Shown: positions 1 to 4,946 of the stretch, in pieces | How positions within the stretch are numbered: the first letter of the stretch is position 1 | Layout of the letters: every line of letters begins with the position of its first letter | Origin: Alkalihalobacillus alcalophilus ATCC 27647 = CGMCC 1.3604 | Lineage (GTDB): Bacteria; Bacillota; Bacilli; Bacillales; Bacillaceae_D | Length of the DNA: 13,153 nucleotides | NCBI RefSeq assembly: GCF_000292245.2 | Contig: NZ_ALPT02000103.1 | Span: 1-13,153, forward strand | Direction of reading: 5' to 3' | Notes under the pieces: generated by a model | Database searches by the model: none | Seen by the model: only the letters and a program-made list of their open reading frames with translations | Told to the model about the DNA's origin: nothing | Program-made: the position numbers and the translations under genes

Positions 1-60
1 CGTGACATGACTGAGGGAGAGAAGTTGACGAAGAAATACGAAGCTTATCTGAAGTCAAAA
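1..60 (+). repeat. Partial copy of rRNA-spacer repeat, upstream of 5S
   Basis: This is the tail of the 23S-5S spacer. It aligns with the end of the tandem repeat array at 2843-3218: both share a GTGACTGA/ATGACTGA block, a GACGAAGA block and the final GAAGCTTATCTGAAG followed by CAAAA. Here the tail leads into 5S rRNA; at 3218 it leads into tRNA-Val. The 5' part of this copy lies outside the window. That it belongs to an rRNA spacer is inferred from the 5S gene that follows it at once. Confidence 0.75.
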
Positions 61-62
61 AG

Positions 63-178
63 TCTGGTGGCGATAGCGAAGAGGTCACACCCGTTCCCAT
101 GCCGAACACGGCCGTTAAGCTCTTCAGCGCCGATGGTAGTTGGGGGCTTCCCCCTGTGAGAGTAGGACGTTGCCAGGC
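63..178 (+). rRNA. rrf: 5S ribosomal RNA
   Basis: The sequence is a complete Bacillus-type 5S rRNA of about 116 nt. It contains the conserved GGTGGCGATAGCGAAGAGG start, the CCCGTTCCCATGCCGAACACG loop region (split here as CCCGTTCCCATG and CCGAACACG), the AAGCTCTTCAGCGCCGATGG segment, and the closing GAGAGTAGGACG. The ends TCTGGTGGC and GTTGCCAGGC pair as helix I. It is followed after 26 bases by tRNA-Asn and then tRNA-Thr, so it is the last rRNA of an rrn operon whose 16S and 23S genes should lie to the left. Termini are set by pairing and could be off by one or two bases. Confidence 0.97.
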
Positions 179-204
179 GACCTTTTTTTATATTTCTTTA
201 TTGT

Positions 205-279
205 TCCACAGTAGCTCAGTGGTAGAGCAATCGGCTGTTAACCGATCGGTCGTAGGTTCGAGTCCTACCTGTGGAGCCA
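205..279 (+). tRNA. tRNA-Asn (anticodon GTT)
   Basis: A full cloverleaf is visible: acceptor arms TCCACAG/CTGTGGA, D arm GCTCAGTGGTAGAGC, anticodon loop with GTT, and T arm with GGTTCGAGTCC. Discriminator G and an encoded CCA end the gene. It lies 26 bases after 5S rRNA in the same transcript and has no promoter of its own. Confidence 0.97.
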
Positions 280-306
280 TTTTTGTATTATTTTTTATAT
301 TTTCGG

Positions 307-379
307 GCTTCCATAGCTCAGCAGGTAGAGTGCTTCCATGGTAAGGAAGAGGTCACCGGTTCGAGCCCGGTTGGAAGCT
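307..379 (+). tRNA. tRNA-Thr (anticodon GGT)
   Basis: The acceptor arms GCTTCCA/TGGAAGC pair. The anticodon loop ATGGTAA carries GGT, and the T loop TTCGAGC is standard. The discriminator is T and CCA is not encoded, so it must be added after transcription. It is the last gene of the rrn operon, followed by a strong terminator. Confidence 0.96.
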
Positions 380-412
380 TTGTATAACAACATAGATAAA
401 TTACATCATTTT

Positions 413-442
413 AGAGCGGTCTCCTATCGAGGTCGCTCTTTT
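413..442 (+). terminator. Intrinsic terminator of the rrn-tRNA operon
   Basis: An 11-bp stem (413-423 with 429-439, including two G-T pairs) closes a 5-base loop and runs into TTTT. It lies 34 bases after tRNA-Thr. Confidence 0.85.
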
Positions 443-483
443 AGTATGAAGAGAAGATGTGTTTTAGTTAAAGACAATTTTAG

Positions 484-501
484 TTGTGAATTTATTCACA
501 A
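484..501. promoter_or_regulatory. Rex-like / Fnr-like operator palindrome
   Basis: This is a perfect inverted repeat, TTGTGAA-TTTA-TTCACAA. It matches the Gram-positive Rex (NADH/NAD-sensing repressor) operator form TTGTGAA-N4-TTCACAA. Its inner TGTGA-N6-TCACA also fits a Bacillus Fnr/Crp-type site. The centre (492.5) is about 61-62 bases upstream of the likely start point behind the TATAAT at 543-548, whose -35 is poor. That spacing is reminiscent of activation by a Crp-type protein. Which factor binds cannot be read from the sequence. Confidence 0.65.
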
Positions 502-542
502 ATACGTAACCATTTGTACCAAAGCAAAACTCTATTATCACT

Positions 543-548
543 TATAAT
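543..548 (+). promoter_or_regulatory. -10 box of the stress protein gene
   Basis: A consensus TATAAT is present, but no good -35 lies 16-18 bases upstream (CAAAGC at about 520-525). This suggests a promoter that needs an activator, or is only weakly active alone. The start point would be near 554-555. Confidence 0.5.
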
Positions 549-601
549 AAAGGTAGAATTAGAAATAATCTAATTCTTTATCAGATAAGGAGGAATGAAC
601 T

Positions 602-1489
602 ATGTATAAACGAATTTTGGTGGGTGTGGATGGTTCAAAGCAGTCTGAACAAGCTTTGCTAAAGGCAATTGAGTTGGCAAAGGTTAATGACGCTACATTA
701 GTTATTGGTCATGTAATAGATGTGAAAAATCTCCCAAGCGGCTCACATTCGTTATACACGGGGGATCTCATTGCTGCCTGGGAGAAAAAGACTGAGACTA
801 TGCTTCGGGCGTATAAAGAGCAAGCAGAAGAGAACGGATTAGAGAATGTTGAAACTTATTTTATAAATGGAAATCCAAGAGTGGATTTGTCGAATAAACT
901 GGTTAAAGAAAAGAATGCAGACTTATTAATTACTTCAAGGACAGGTAGGAATAGAATTGAGAAGTTTTTAACAGGTAGTGTAGCTGAGGCCTCTATACGA
1001 AATGCTCCTTGTGATTATTTAATGGTTAAGGATTGTGAGGAAAGCAGTTTGAAATCCTATAAGCATATTTTAATCGCAGTTGATGGTTCAGAACAAGCTG
1101 ACCATGCATTTGCAGAAGCAGTAAGGATAGCTAAACAAGTGGGAGGAGCTTTAACGATCGCTAATGTTATTCCGAATATGGTCTATGTAAATGGAGCTTT
1201 ATCCTCTGTTCCATTGTCTGTGAATAATAAAGCGATGAAGCAAAGCGAGGAGCTAGTTCAAGGGTATAAAGAAAAAGCCGAAGCAGCTGGAATCACAAAA
1301 GTGCAAGTTGATATATCAATAGGTGACCCTCGTGATATGTTGACAGGAATGGTACCGAAAGAAGTAAAGCCAGATTTAATGATTTGCGGGGCAACAGGTC
1401 AAAGCAGGTGGATTAGATTTATGGTAGGAAGTGTAGCAGATGCAATGCTTAGACATGCAAAATGTGATGTTTTAGCTGTAAAAAAATAA
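602..1489 (+). CDS. Two-domain universal stress protein (UspA family)
   Basis: A cytoplasmic nucleotide-binding stress protein of 295 residues made of two tandem UspA domains (about 1-145 and 152-295). Each begins with the family strand ILVGVDGS (5-12) or ILIAVDGS (156-163). The ATP-binding loop G-x2-G-x9-G-S is intact in domain 2 (G263, G266, G276, S277). In domain 1 the first glycine is serine (S112, then G115, G125, S126). The start is set by AAGGAGG at 587-593, eight bases before ATG. Another ATG at 595 stops after four codons. The gene stands alone between terminators. The Rex/Fnr-like palindrome at 484-501 suggests control by redox state or oxygen, which suits the family's link to anaerobic or energy stress. 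The exact role of this member is unknown. Confidence 0.93.
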   Translation: MYKRILVGVDGSKQSEQALLKAIELAKVNDATLVIGHVIDVKNLPSGSHSLYTGDLIAAWEKKTETMLRAYKEQAEENGLENVETYFINGNPRVDLSNKLVKEKNADLLITSRTGRNRIEKFLTGSVAEASIRNAPCDYLMVKDCEESSLKSYKHILIAVDGSEQADHAFAEAVRIAKQVGGALTIANVIPNMVYVNGALSSVPLSVNNKAMKQSEELVQGYKEKAEAAGITKVQVDISIGDPRDMLTGMVPKEVKPDLMICGATGQSRWIRFMVGSVADAMLRHAKCDVLAVKK

Positions 1490-1502
1490 TAGCAATAAAA
1501 CT

Positions 1503-1538
1503 AAACCCCCAAGTGATTGGTCTATCGTTTGGGGGTTT
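1503..1538. terminator. Hairpin terminator after the stress protein gene
   Basis: AAACCCCCAA (1503-1512) pairs perfectly with TTGGGGGTTT (1529-1538). It lies 13 bases after the stop codon. The T tract is short, so it may work for both this gene and the convergent small gene at 1576-1722. Confidence 0.75.
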
Positions 1539-1575
1539 GGCTTGTAGTTATTTTCGTTGATCAGGTTTCATATCA

Positions 1576-1722
1576 TTATTTGCAGTAAGAAGCGCCAATG
1601 ATGACGAGTAGGATGAATAGAACAACGATTAGCGCAAACCCATTACCACAACCGCCACCATAACCTGCAACTGGTGCATAGTTATAACCACATCCGTAGC
1701 CAGCTCCGCCGTAGAATCCCAT
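1576..1722 (-). CDS. YjcZ-type tiny glycine-rich membrane protein
   Basis: A 48-residue protein in two parts. Residues 1-28 are rich in Gly, Tyr and Cys (starting MGFYGGAGYGCGYNY). Residues 29-42 are a hydrophobic helix rich in Leu, Ile and Val, and the protein ends GASYCK. This is the build of the YjcZ/tiny-TM family of Bacillus sporulation-associated proteins, found almost only in spore formers. The chosen ATG at 1720-1722 has AAAGGCGGTG about seven bases upstream. An in-frame ATG six codons earlier would overlap that ribosome binding site and is less likely. It is convergent with the stress protein gene. Function is not known for most of the family; a spore or membrane location is inferred from relatives. 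Confidence 0.85.
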   Translation of the reverse strand: MGFYGGAGYGCGYNYAPVAGYGGGCGNGFALIVVLFILLVIIGASYCK

Positions 1723-1988
1723 AAAAACACCGCCTTTCATATGGGGATATTACACGATATGCAGATAGCTAGTATAAGGTTTTAGGCAAATGACACTTTA
1801 TTTAGGTTCTTGCTTATTGCTGATGGTGTGTTAAGAGGTACTAAGAAGTAAGTGACATCAGTGGAAATTTGAAGGAAAGGGTACTTGTTGTGCCAACTTC
1901 CCATTAGAGAAATATAATATATTAAGCACGTCCATATATTACTTTCTTTGGAAAGTGTTTAAACTCAATAGTTAGGAGAGGAAAGCAG

Positions 1989-2270
1989 ATGGAGAAGTCT
2001 CAAACGGAGAAGTCCCTGTCGCAGCTTTCGAAGGATGTTGAACAATTGAAATTAAAACAAGAGACATCAGATAGTCGTATTACTAGCTTAGAAACAAAAG
2101 TTCAACTACAGGAGCAGGCGTTGGGCAACTTGGTAAAGAGCATTGATAAAATCGAGGAAAATACGGTTTGGTTAAGGCAGACAATAACTAGGGCAGTTAT
2201 TTTTGGCTTAGTAGGTGTTGTTTTTAGTGTTCTTACAGCTGTGATTATGTGGGGCTTACGAATTGGCTAG
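1989..2270 (+). CDS. XhlA-type holin-like protein (orphan)
   Basis: A 93-residue protein. Residues 1-60 form a charged, heptad-rich coiled coil. The EENTVWLRQTITRA segment (56-69) and a single membrane helix (about 69-89) end in a short polar tail. This matches the XhlA/hemolysin family, whose PBSX member in B. subtilis (89 aa) works with the holin XhlB and a lysin in phage lysis. Length and layout fit, with the conserved NT-WL-R-TI-A pattern before the membrane helix. AGGAGAGG at 1974-1981 serves the ATG. A TATAAT lies at 1913-1918, but its -35 is weak. No holin, lysin or other phage gene is nearby, so this is either a prophage leftover or a host-adopted copy. The lysis role here is inferred from family only. 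Confidence 0.85.
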   Translation: MEKSQTEKSLSQLSKDVEQLKLKQETSDSRITSLETKVQLQEQALGNLVKSIDKIEENTVWLRQTITRAVIFGLVGVVFSVLTAVIMWGLRIG

Positions 2271-2294
2271 GAGTGTAATTTGGGGGATGGTTCG

Positions 2295-2406
2295 AAAGGC
2301 TTTATATATCAAGGTAGGGGAAGAGGAAATAGTCGGTCCTCTTTCAAGGACCGGCGATTGAACATTAGATGAATTGCAGAAGAAGAGTGGAGAAGCCTTT
2401 TTGTTT
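2295..2406 (+). other. Hairpin-containing spacer, possible terminator
   Basis: After the XhlA-type gene, AAAGGCTT (2295-2302) can pair at long range with AAGCCTTT (2393-2400), which runs into a T-rich tract. Inside lies a separate perfect 7-bp hairpin, CGGTCCT/AGGACCG (2334-2353). This could be an extended terminator or a small structured RNA. The long-range pairing is weak evidence. Confidence 0.3.
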
Positions 2407-2588
2407 TAAATTTTTTTTATAATTTCATCTCTTTTTAAGCCGGTTACTGCTCCAATTAATTGTATGTCAATGCCGTAGTCTAACATACACTCGGCTACTT
2501 CTAATTTTGTTTCTTCTTGTGCAGATGTTCGCACGTATTCTAGAAGGTGAAGTAGCTTTTTTTCATTTAGTTCACTCACTCTCTCCAT
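2406..2588 (-). CDS. Small protein resembling the C-terminal tail of Rpn nucleases
   Basis: A 60-residue, Glu/Lys-rich helical protein. Residues 27-60 (ETKLEVAECMLDYGIDI then LIGAVTGLKRDEIIKKI) match the usual C-terminal end of Rpn/PD-(D/E)XK 'transposase-like' nucleases. There, a helix with K-LEVA-ML is followed by a small helix-turn-helix-like VTGL-EEI unit. The nuclease core is absent. The start at 2588 is chosen because AGGAG lies nine bases before it. An upstream in-frame ATG at 2666 would lie beyond the promoter. TTGAAA-N17-TATAAT (minus strand, 2626-2654) encloses GAAC-N4-GTTC, so LexA control is likely. It may be a stand-alone short form acting as partner or antitoxin of an Rpn elsewhere, or a decayed gene. 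Function is not established. Confidence 0.75.
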   Translation of the reverse strand: MERVSELNEKKLLHLLEYVRTSAQEETKLEVAECMLDYGIDIQLIGAVTGLKRDEIIKKI

Positions 2589-2625
2589 AAAAAAGTCACT
2601 CCTAGTTATGATAATGTTAATCCTT

Positions 2626-2654
2626 ATTATACGAACATTAGTTCTTATTTTCAA
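2626..2654 (-). promoter_or_regulatory. SigA promoter of the Rpn-tail gene
   Basis: On the minus strand, TTGAAA (2649-2654) and a consensus TATAAT (2626-2631) are separated by exactly 17 bases. The -10 ends 37 bases upstream of the ATG at 2588. Confidence 0.85.
2632..2645. promoter_or_regulatory. LexA (SOS) operator
   Basis: CGAAC-ATTA-GTTCT contains the perfect half sites GAAC and GTTC with four bases between, the core of the Bacillus LexA/DinR box. It fills the space between the -35 and -10 of the minus-strand promoter, the usual place for a repressor site. The centre ATTA departs from the preferred bases. Confidence 0.7.
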
Positions 2655-2701
2655 GCTATTTCTCATTTTAAAAAAGAAAATAAAAAAATATAAAATTAAG
2701 C

Positions 2702-2730
2702 TTGTCTTTTTGTGTAGAATTAGTTATAAT
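2702..2730 (+). promoter_or_regulatory. SigA promoter of the tRNA operon
   Basis: TTGTCT (2702-2707), a 17-base spacer and TATAAT (2725-2730) lie about 30 bases before tRNA-Glu. The flanks are very AT-rich, as is usual for stable-RNA promoters. Confidence 0.88.
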
Positions 2731-2759
2731 ATTTTTTGTCAGTAAGAAATGTTTGTTAA

Positions 2760-2834
2760 GGCCCGTTGGTCAAGCGGTTAAGACACCGCCCTTTCACGGC
2801 GGTAACACGGGTTCGAATCCCGTACGGGTCACCA
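2760..2834 (+). tRNA. tRNA-Glu (anticodon TTC)
   Basis: The acceptor arms GGCCCGT/ACGGGTC pair with one G-T. The anticodon stem CCGCC/GGCGG closes a CTTTCAC loop with TTC. Discriminator A and an encoded CCA follow. First gene of the tRNA operon. Confidence 0.97.
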
Positions 2835-2842
2835 ATTTTAAT

Positions 2843-3218
2843 TGAAGCATAAAAGACAGTTGTCGAAGAGAAGCGAAAAGATCGAGGATAGGAAGTGTTC
2901 GAGAGAAGGAGCGTACATCGTACGTGACTGAAGGAGAAACACGAGCTAGACGAAGATATTTGAAGCATAAAAGACAGTTGTCGAAGAGAAGCGAAAAGAT
3001 CGAGGATAGGAAGTGTTCGAGAGAAGGAGCGTACATCGTACGTGACTGAAAGAGAAGACGAACTAGACGAAGATATTTGAAGCATAAAAGACAGTTGCCG
3101 AAGAGAAGCGAAAAGATCGAGGATAGGAAGTGTTCGAGAGAAGGAGCGTACATCGTACGTGACTGAAGGAGAAACACGAACTAGACGAAGATATTTGAAG
3201 CTTATCTGAAGACAAAAT
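2843..3218 (+). repeat. Three tandem ~118-bp rRNA-spacer-like repeats
   Basis: Three near-identical units begin with TGAAGCATAAAAGACAGTTG at 2843, 2961 and 3078 (periods 118 and 117). A fourth partial start at 3196 passes into GAAGCTTATCTGAAG and the tRNA-Val gene. Each unit holds a CGTAC-ATC-GTACG hairpin within GTGTT...AACAC. Unit 2 has AGAGAAGACGAAC where the others have GGAGAAACACGA. Unit 3 has GCCG for GTCG after GACAGTT. The tail matches the 5S leader at 1-60. Minus-strand serine-rich frames across the array are a product of the repeat, not genes. Confidence 0.95.
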
Positions 3219-3294
3219 GGAGGATTAGCTCAGCTGGGAGAGCACCTGCCTTACAAGCAGGGGGTCGGCGGTTCGATCCCGTCATCCTCCACCA
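3219..3294 (+). tRNA. tRNA-Val (anticodon TAC)
   Basis: The acceptor arms GGAGGAT/ATCCTCC pair. The anticodon loop CTTACAA carries TAC, and the T arm is GGCGGTTCGATCCCGTC. Discriminator A and CCA are encoded. It starts at once after the repeat tail. Confidence 0.97.
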
Positions 3295-3307
3295 TTTTTT
3301 TAATTAT

Positions 3308-3380
<73 letters not shown>

Positions 3381-3389
3381 CTCTTTTGT

Positions 3390-3474
3390 GGAGGGGTAGC
3401 GAAGTGGCTAAACGCGGCGGACTGTAAATCCGCTCCTTCCGGGTTCGGCGGTTCGAATCCGTCCCCCTCCACCA
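3390..3474 (+). tRNA. tRNA-Tyr (anticodon GTA)
   Basis: An 85-nt type II tRNA with a long variable arm (CTCCTTCCGGG region). The acceptor arms GGAGGGG/CCCCTCC pair, and the anticodon loop CTGTAAA carries GTA. Discriminator A and CCA are encoded. Confidence 0.97.
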
Positions 3475-3484
3475 CTTTCATTAA

Positions 3485-3559
3485 TGGGCTATCGCCAAGC
3501 GGTAAGGCAACGGATTTTGATTCCGTCATGCGTTGGTTCGAATCCAGCTAGCCCAGCCA
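3485..3559 (+). tRNA. tRNA-Gln (anticodon TTG)
   Basis: The acceptor arms TGGGCTA/TAGCCCA pair. The anticodon stem ACGGA/TCCGT closes the TTTTGAT loop with TTG. Discriminator G and an encoded CCA. Confidence 0.96.
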
Positions 3560-3585
3560 ATTATATCTTTTATAGAGATAATTTT

Positions 3586-3658
3586 GAGCCATTAGCTCAG
3601 TCGGTAGAGCATCTGACTTTTAATCAGAGGGTCGAAGGTTCAAGTCCTTCATGGCTCA
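3586..3658 (+). tRNA. tRNA-Lys (anticodon TTT)
   Basis: The acceptor arms GAGCCAT/ATGGCTC pair. The anticodon loop CTTTTAA carries TTT, with T loop TTCAAGT. Discriminator A; CCA is not encoded. Followed at once by a terminator-like hairpin. Confidence 0.97.
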
Positions 3659-3664
3659 TTTTTG

Positions 3665-3694
3665 AATGCTGCTTAAGCTTAAGTAGCATTTTTT
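3665..3694 (+). terminator. Terminator-like hairpin inside the tRNA operon
   Basis: AATGCTGCTTAA (3665-3676) pairs with TTAAGTAGCATT (3679-3690), with one G-T pair, and runs into six T residues. It lies between tRNA-Lys and tRNA-Gly. Only eight bases separate the T tract from tRNA-Gly, leaving no room for a new promoter. Gly and Ala therefore depend on read-through. Confidence 0.7.
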
Positions 3695-3702
3695 GTCTAG
3701 CT

Positions 3703-3777
3703 GCGGAAGTAGTTCAGTGGTAGAACACCACCTTGCCAAGGTGGGGGTCGCGGGTTCGAATCCCGTCTTCCGCTCCA
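3703..3777 (+). tRNA. tRNA-Gly (anticodon GCC)
   Basis: The acceptor arms GCGGAAG/CTTCCGC pair. The anticodon stem CCACC/GGTGG closes the TTGCCAA loop with GCC. Discriminator T and an encoded CCA. Confidence 0.97.
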
Positions 3778-3784
3778 ATCTTTT

Positions 3785-3857
3785 GGGGCCTTAGCTCAGC
3801 TGGGAGAGCGCCTGCTTTGCACGCAGGAGGTCAGCGGTTCGATCCCGCTAGGCTCCA
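3785..3857 (+). tRNA. tRNA-Ala (anticodon TGC)
   Basis: The acceptor arms GGGGCCT/AGGCTCC pair and include the G3-T70 wobble that marks tRNA-Ala. The anticodon loop TTTGCAC carries TGC. Discriminator A; CCA is not encoded. Last gene of the operon. Confidence 0.97.
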
Positions 3858-3866
3858 TCTGTTTTA

Positions 3867-3908
3867 AAACCTGTGTTATTTCATCGACGAAATAGTGCGG
3901 GTTTTTTT
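3867..3908 (+). terminator. Intrinsic terminator of the tRNA operon
   Basis: A long stem (3867-3882 with about 3889-3904, several G-T pairs) closes the ATCGAC loop and runs into TTTTTTT (3902-3908). Confidence 0.85.
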
Positions 3909-3913
3909 GAATG

Positions 3914-3952
3914 AAAAAGAGACCTTAAGATAGGGATTATCGAAGGTCTCTT
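3914..3952 (-). terminator. Terminator of the Spo0E-like gene
   Basis: AAGAGACCTT (3917-3926) pairs perfectly with AAGGTCTCTT (3943-3952). Read on the minus strand the stem is followed by TTTTT (complement of 3914-3918), placing it 54 bases after the stop of the minus-strand gene. A pyrimidine tract on the plus side may make it bidirectional. Confidence 0.8.
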
Positions 3953-4005
3953 CCTTTTTATTGTTTAAATTATTATATCTATTATGGAAGTAAAAATTTG
4001 ATTTA

Positions 4006-4182
4006 TTAAGATGAGCGAGTTTGAACCATACTTTGGTATTGATGAATTAATACATCTAATTGCTGGCTACATGAGATGACTTCATTGGATTGAAGGTTCG
4101 ATTCTAATGCCAATTTATTAAGTTTGTCGCGGTTTTTTTCGATATCATTTAAAAGTCTATCGATTGAGGCATATTTTTTCAT
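4006..4182 (-). CDS. Spo0E-family aspartyl-phosphate phosphatase
   Basis: A 58-residue helical protein. The Spo0E/YisI/YnzD signature is seen as IEKNRDKLNKLALES (14-28), then NEVISCSQQLDVLIHQYQ (33-50) with the S-x2-LD motif (SQQLD at 39-43). Family members are small two-helix cytoplasmic phosphatases that remove phosphate from Spo0A~P and so delay sporulation; the Asp of the motif is the conserved catalytic-site residue. The start at 4182 (MKKYASIDRL) is set by AAAGGGG nine bases upstream. A longer frame from 4245 would run through that site. The gene is divergent from sigW and convergent with the tRNA operon. Target specificity cannot be told from the sequence. Confidence 0.9.
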   Translation of the reverse strand: MKKYASIDRLLNDIEKNRDKLNKLALESNLQSNEVISCSQQLDVLIHQYQSMVQTRSS

Positions 4183-4310
4183 CTTTGTAATCCCCTTTAC
4201 AAAAATATTAGTTTGTTCATATACCTTTATAAAAACTGTTCCCAAATAAATTGCATGATAAACATAAAAAGGAAGAAATTTTAAAAATTCGTGGTAAAAT
4301 AAAAAATAAG

Positions 4311-4336
4311 TGAAACTTGTATCGGATTAATTCGTA
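4311..4336 (+). promoter_or_regulatory. SigW-dependent autoregulatory promoter
   Basis: TGAAAC (4311-4316), a 16-base spacer and CGTA (4333-4336) match the ECF SigW promoter consensus exactly, 31 bases before the sigW start codon. This implies positive autoregulation of sigW-rsiW, as known in B. subtilis. Confidence 0.93.
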
Positions 4337-4367
4337 AACCATAGTAGAGGAAAATAGGGGATTTGCA

Positions 4368-4931
4368 ATGGATAAATTAGTGAAAAGGATCATAAAGGAA
4401 GTGAAGAAGGGTGACGAGCAAGCATTTGCTGAGCTAGTGGAACTCTTTAAAGATAAAGTATATCAAGTAGCCTATCGTATGGTTGGGAATTCTTATGAGG
4501 CTCAAGACGTAGCACAAGAAGCTTTTCTCCGTGCTTATACAAATATTGAGCAGTATGATATTAATCGGAAGTTCTCTACTTGGCTATTTCGAATTGCCAC
4601 TAACGTAGCGATTGACAGGTTACGAAAAAAGAAACCGGATTATTATTTACAAGAAGAAGTAAAAGGGGCCGATGGGCTGACATACGAATCTCAAATAGCG
4701 GCAGATGAAGCTTTACCAGAGGAACAAGTTGTGACATTAGAACTTCAAGAGTGGGTTCAAGATGAAATTAATCGGCTGCCTCTAAAATATAGAACCGTTA
4801 TTATTTTGAAATACATTGAGGATTTATCCCTTAAAGAGATATCTGATATTCTTGATATGCCTGTTTCCACAGTGAAAACGAGAATACACAGAGGACGTGA
4901 AGCTTTAAGGAAACGGATGAAGGATGTATAG
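4368..4931 (+). CDS. sigW: ECF sigma factor SigW
   Basis: A 187-residue extracytoplasmic-function sigma factor, the same length as B. subtilis SigW. Region 2 spans about 20-95, with the core-binding and -10 recognition stretch DVAQEAFLRAYTNI and KFSTWLFRIATNVAIDRLR. Region 4 spans about 125-185, with the -35 recognition helix-turn-helix SLKEISDILDMPVSTVKTRIHRGREALRK. It directs RNA polymerase to cell-envelope stress genes. The start follows AGGGG (4356-4360) at good spacing. It is transcribed from its own SigW-type promoter, and the anti-sigma gene rsiW begins about 15 bases after its stop. The following cdaA-cdaR-glmM-glmS order is the usual Bacillus neighbourhood. Confidence 0.97.
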   Translation: MDKLVKRIIKEVKKGDEQAFAELVELFKDKVYQVAYRMVGNSYEAQDVAQEAFLRAYTNIEQYDINRKFSTWLFRIATNVAIDRLRKKKPDYYLQEEVKGADGLTYESQIAADEALPEEQVVTLELQEWVQDEINRLPLKYRTVIILKYIEDLSLKEISDILDMPVSTVKTRIHRGREALRKRMKDV

Positions 4932-4946
4932 AGAGGAGGAATGAAG

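Noticed and set aside
99..547. Two plus-strand frames across 5S rRNA and tRNA genes
   Set aside because: They overlie 5S rRNA, tRNA-Asn, tRNA-Thr and a terminator, so they are chance readings of RNA genes.
2287..2361. A 24-codon frame starting at ATG 2287
   Set aside because: The G-rich stretch is directly next to the ATG, with no proper spacing. The frame covers the hairpin at 2334-2353 and has no recognisable content.
2756..3177. Two overlapping minus-strand frames of 109 and 127 codons, rich in Ser and Phe and repetitive
   Set aside because: They exist only because the 118-bp repeat lacks stops on that strand, and they run into tRNA-Glu. They have no family match or clear ribosome binding site.
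2843..3195. The tandem repeats considered as a CRISPR array
   Set aside because: The units are contiguous and near-identical over their whole 118 bp, with no unique spacers and no cas genes.
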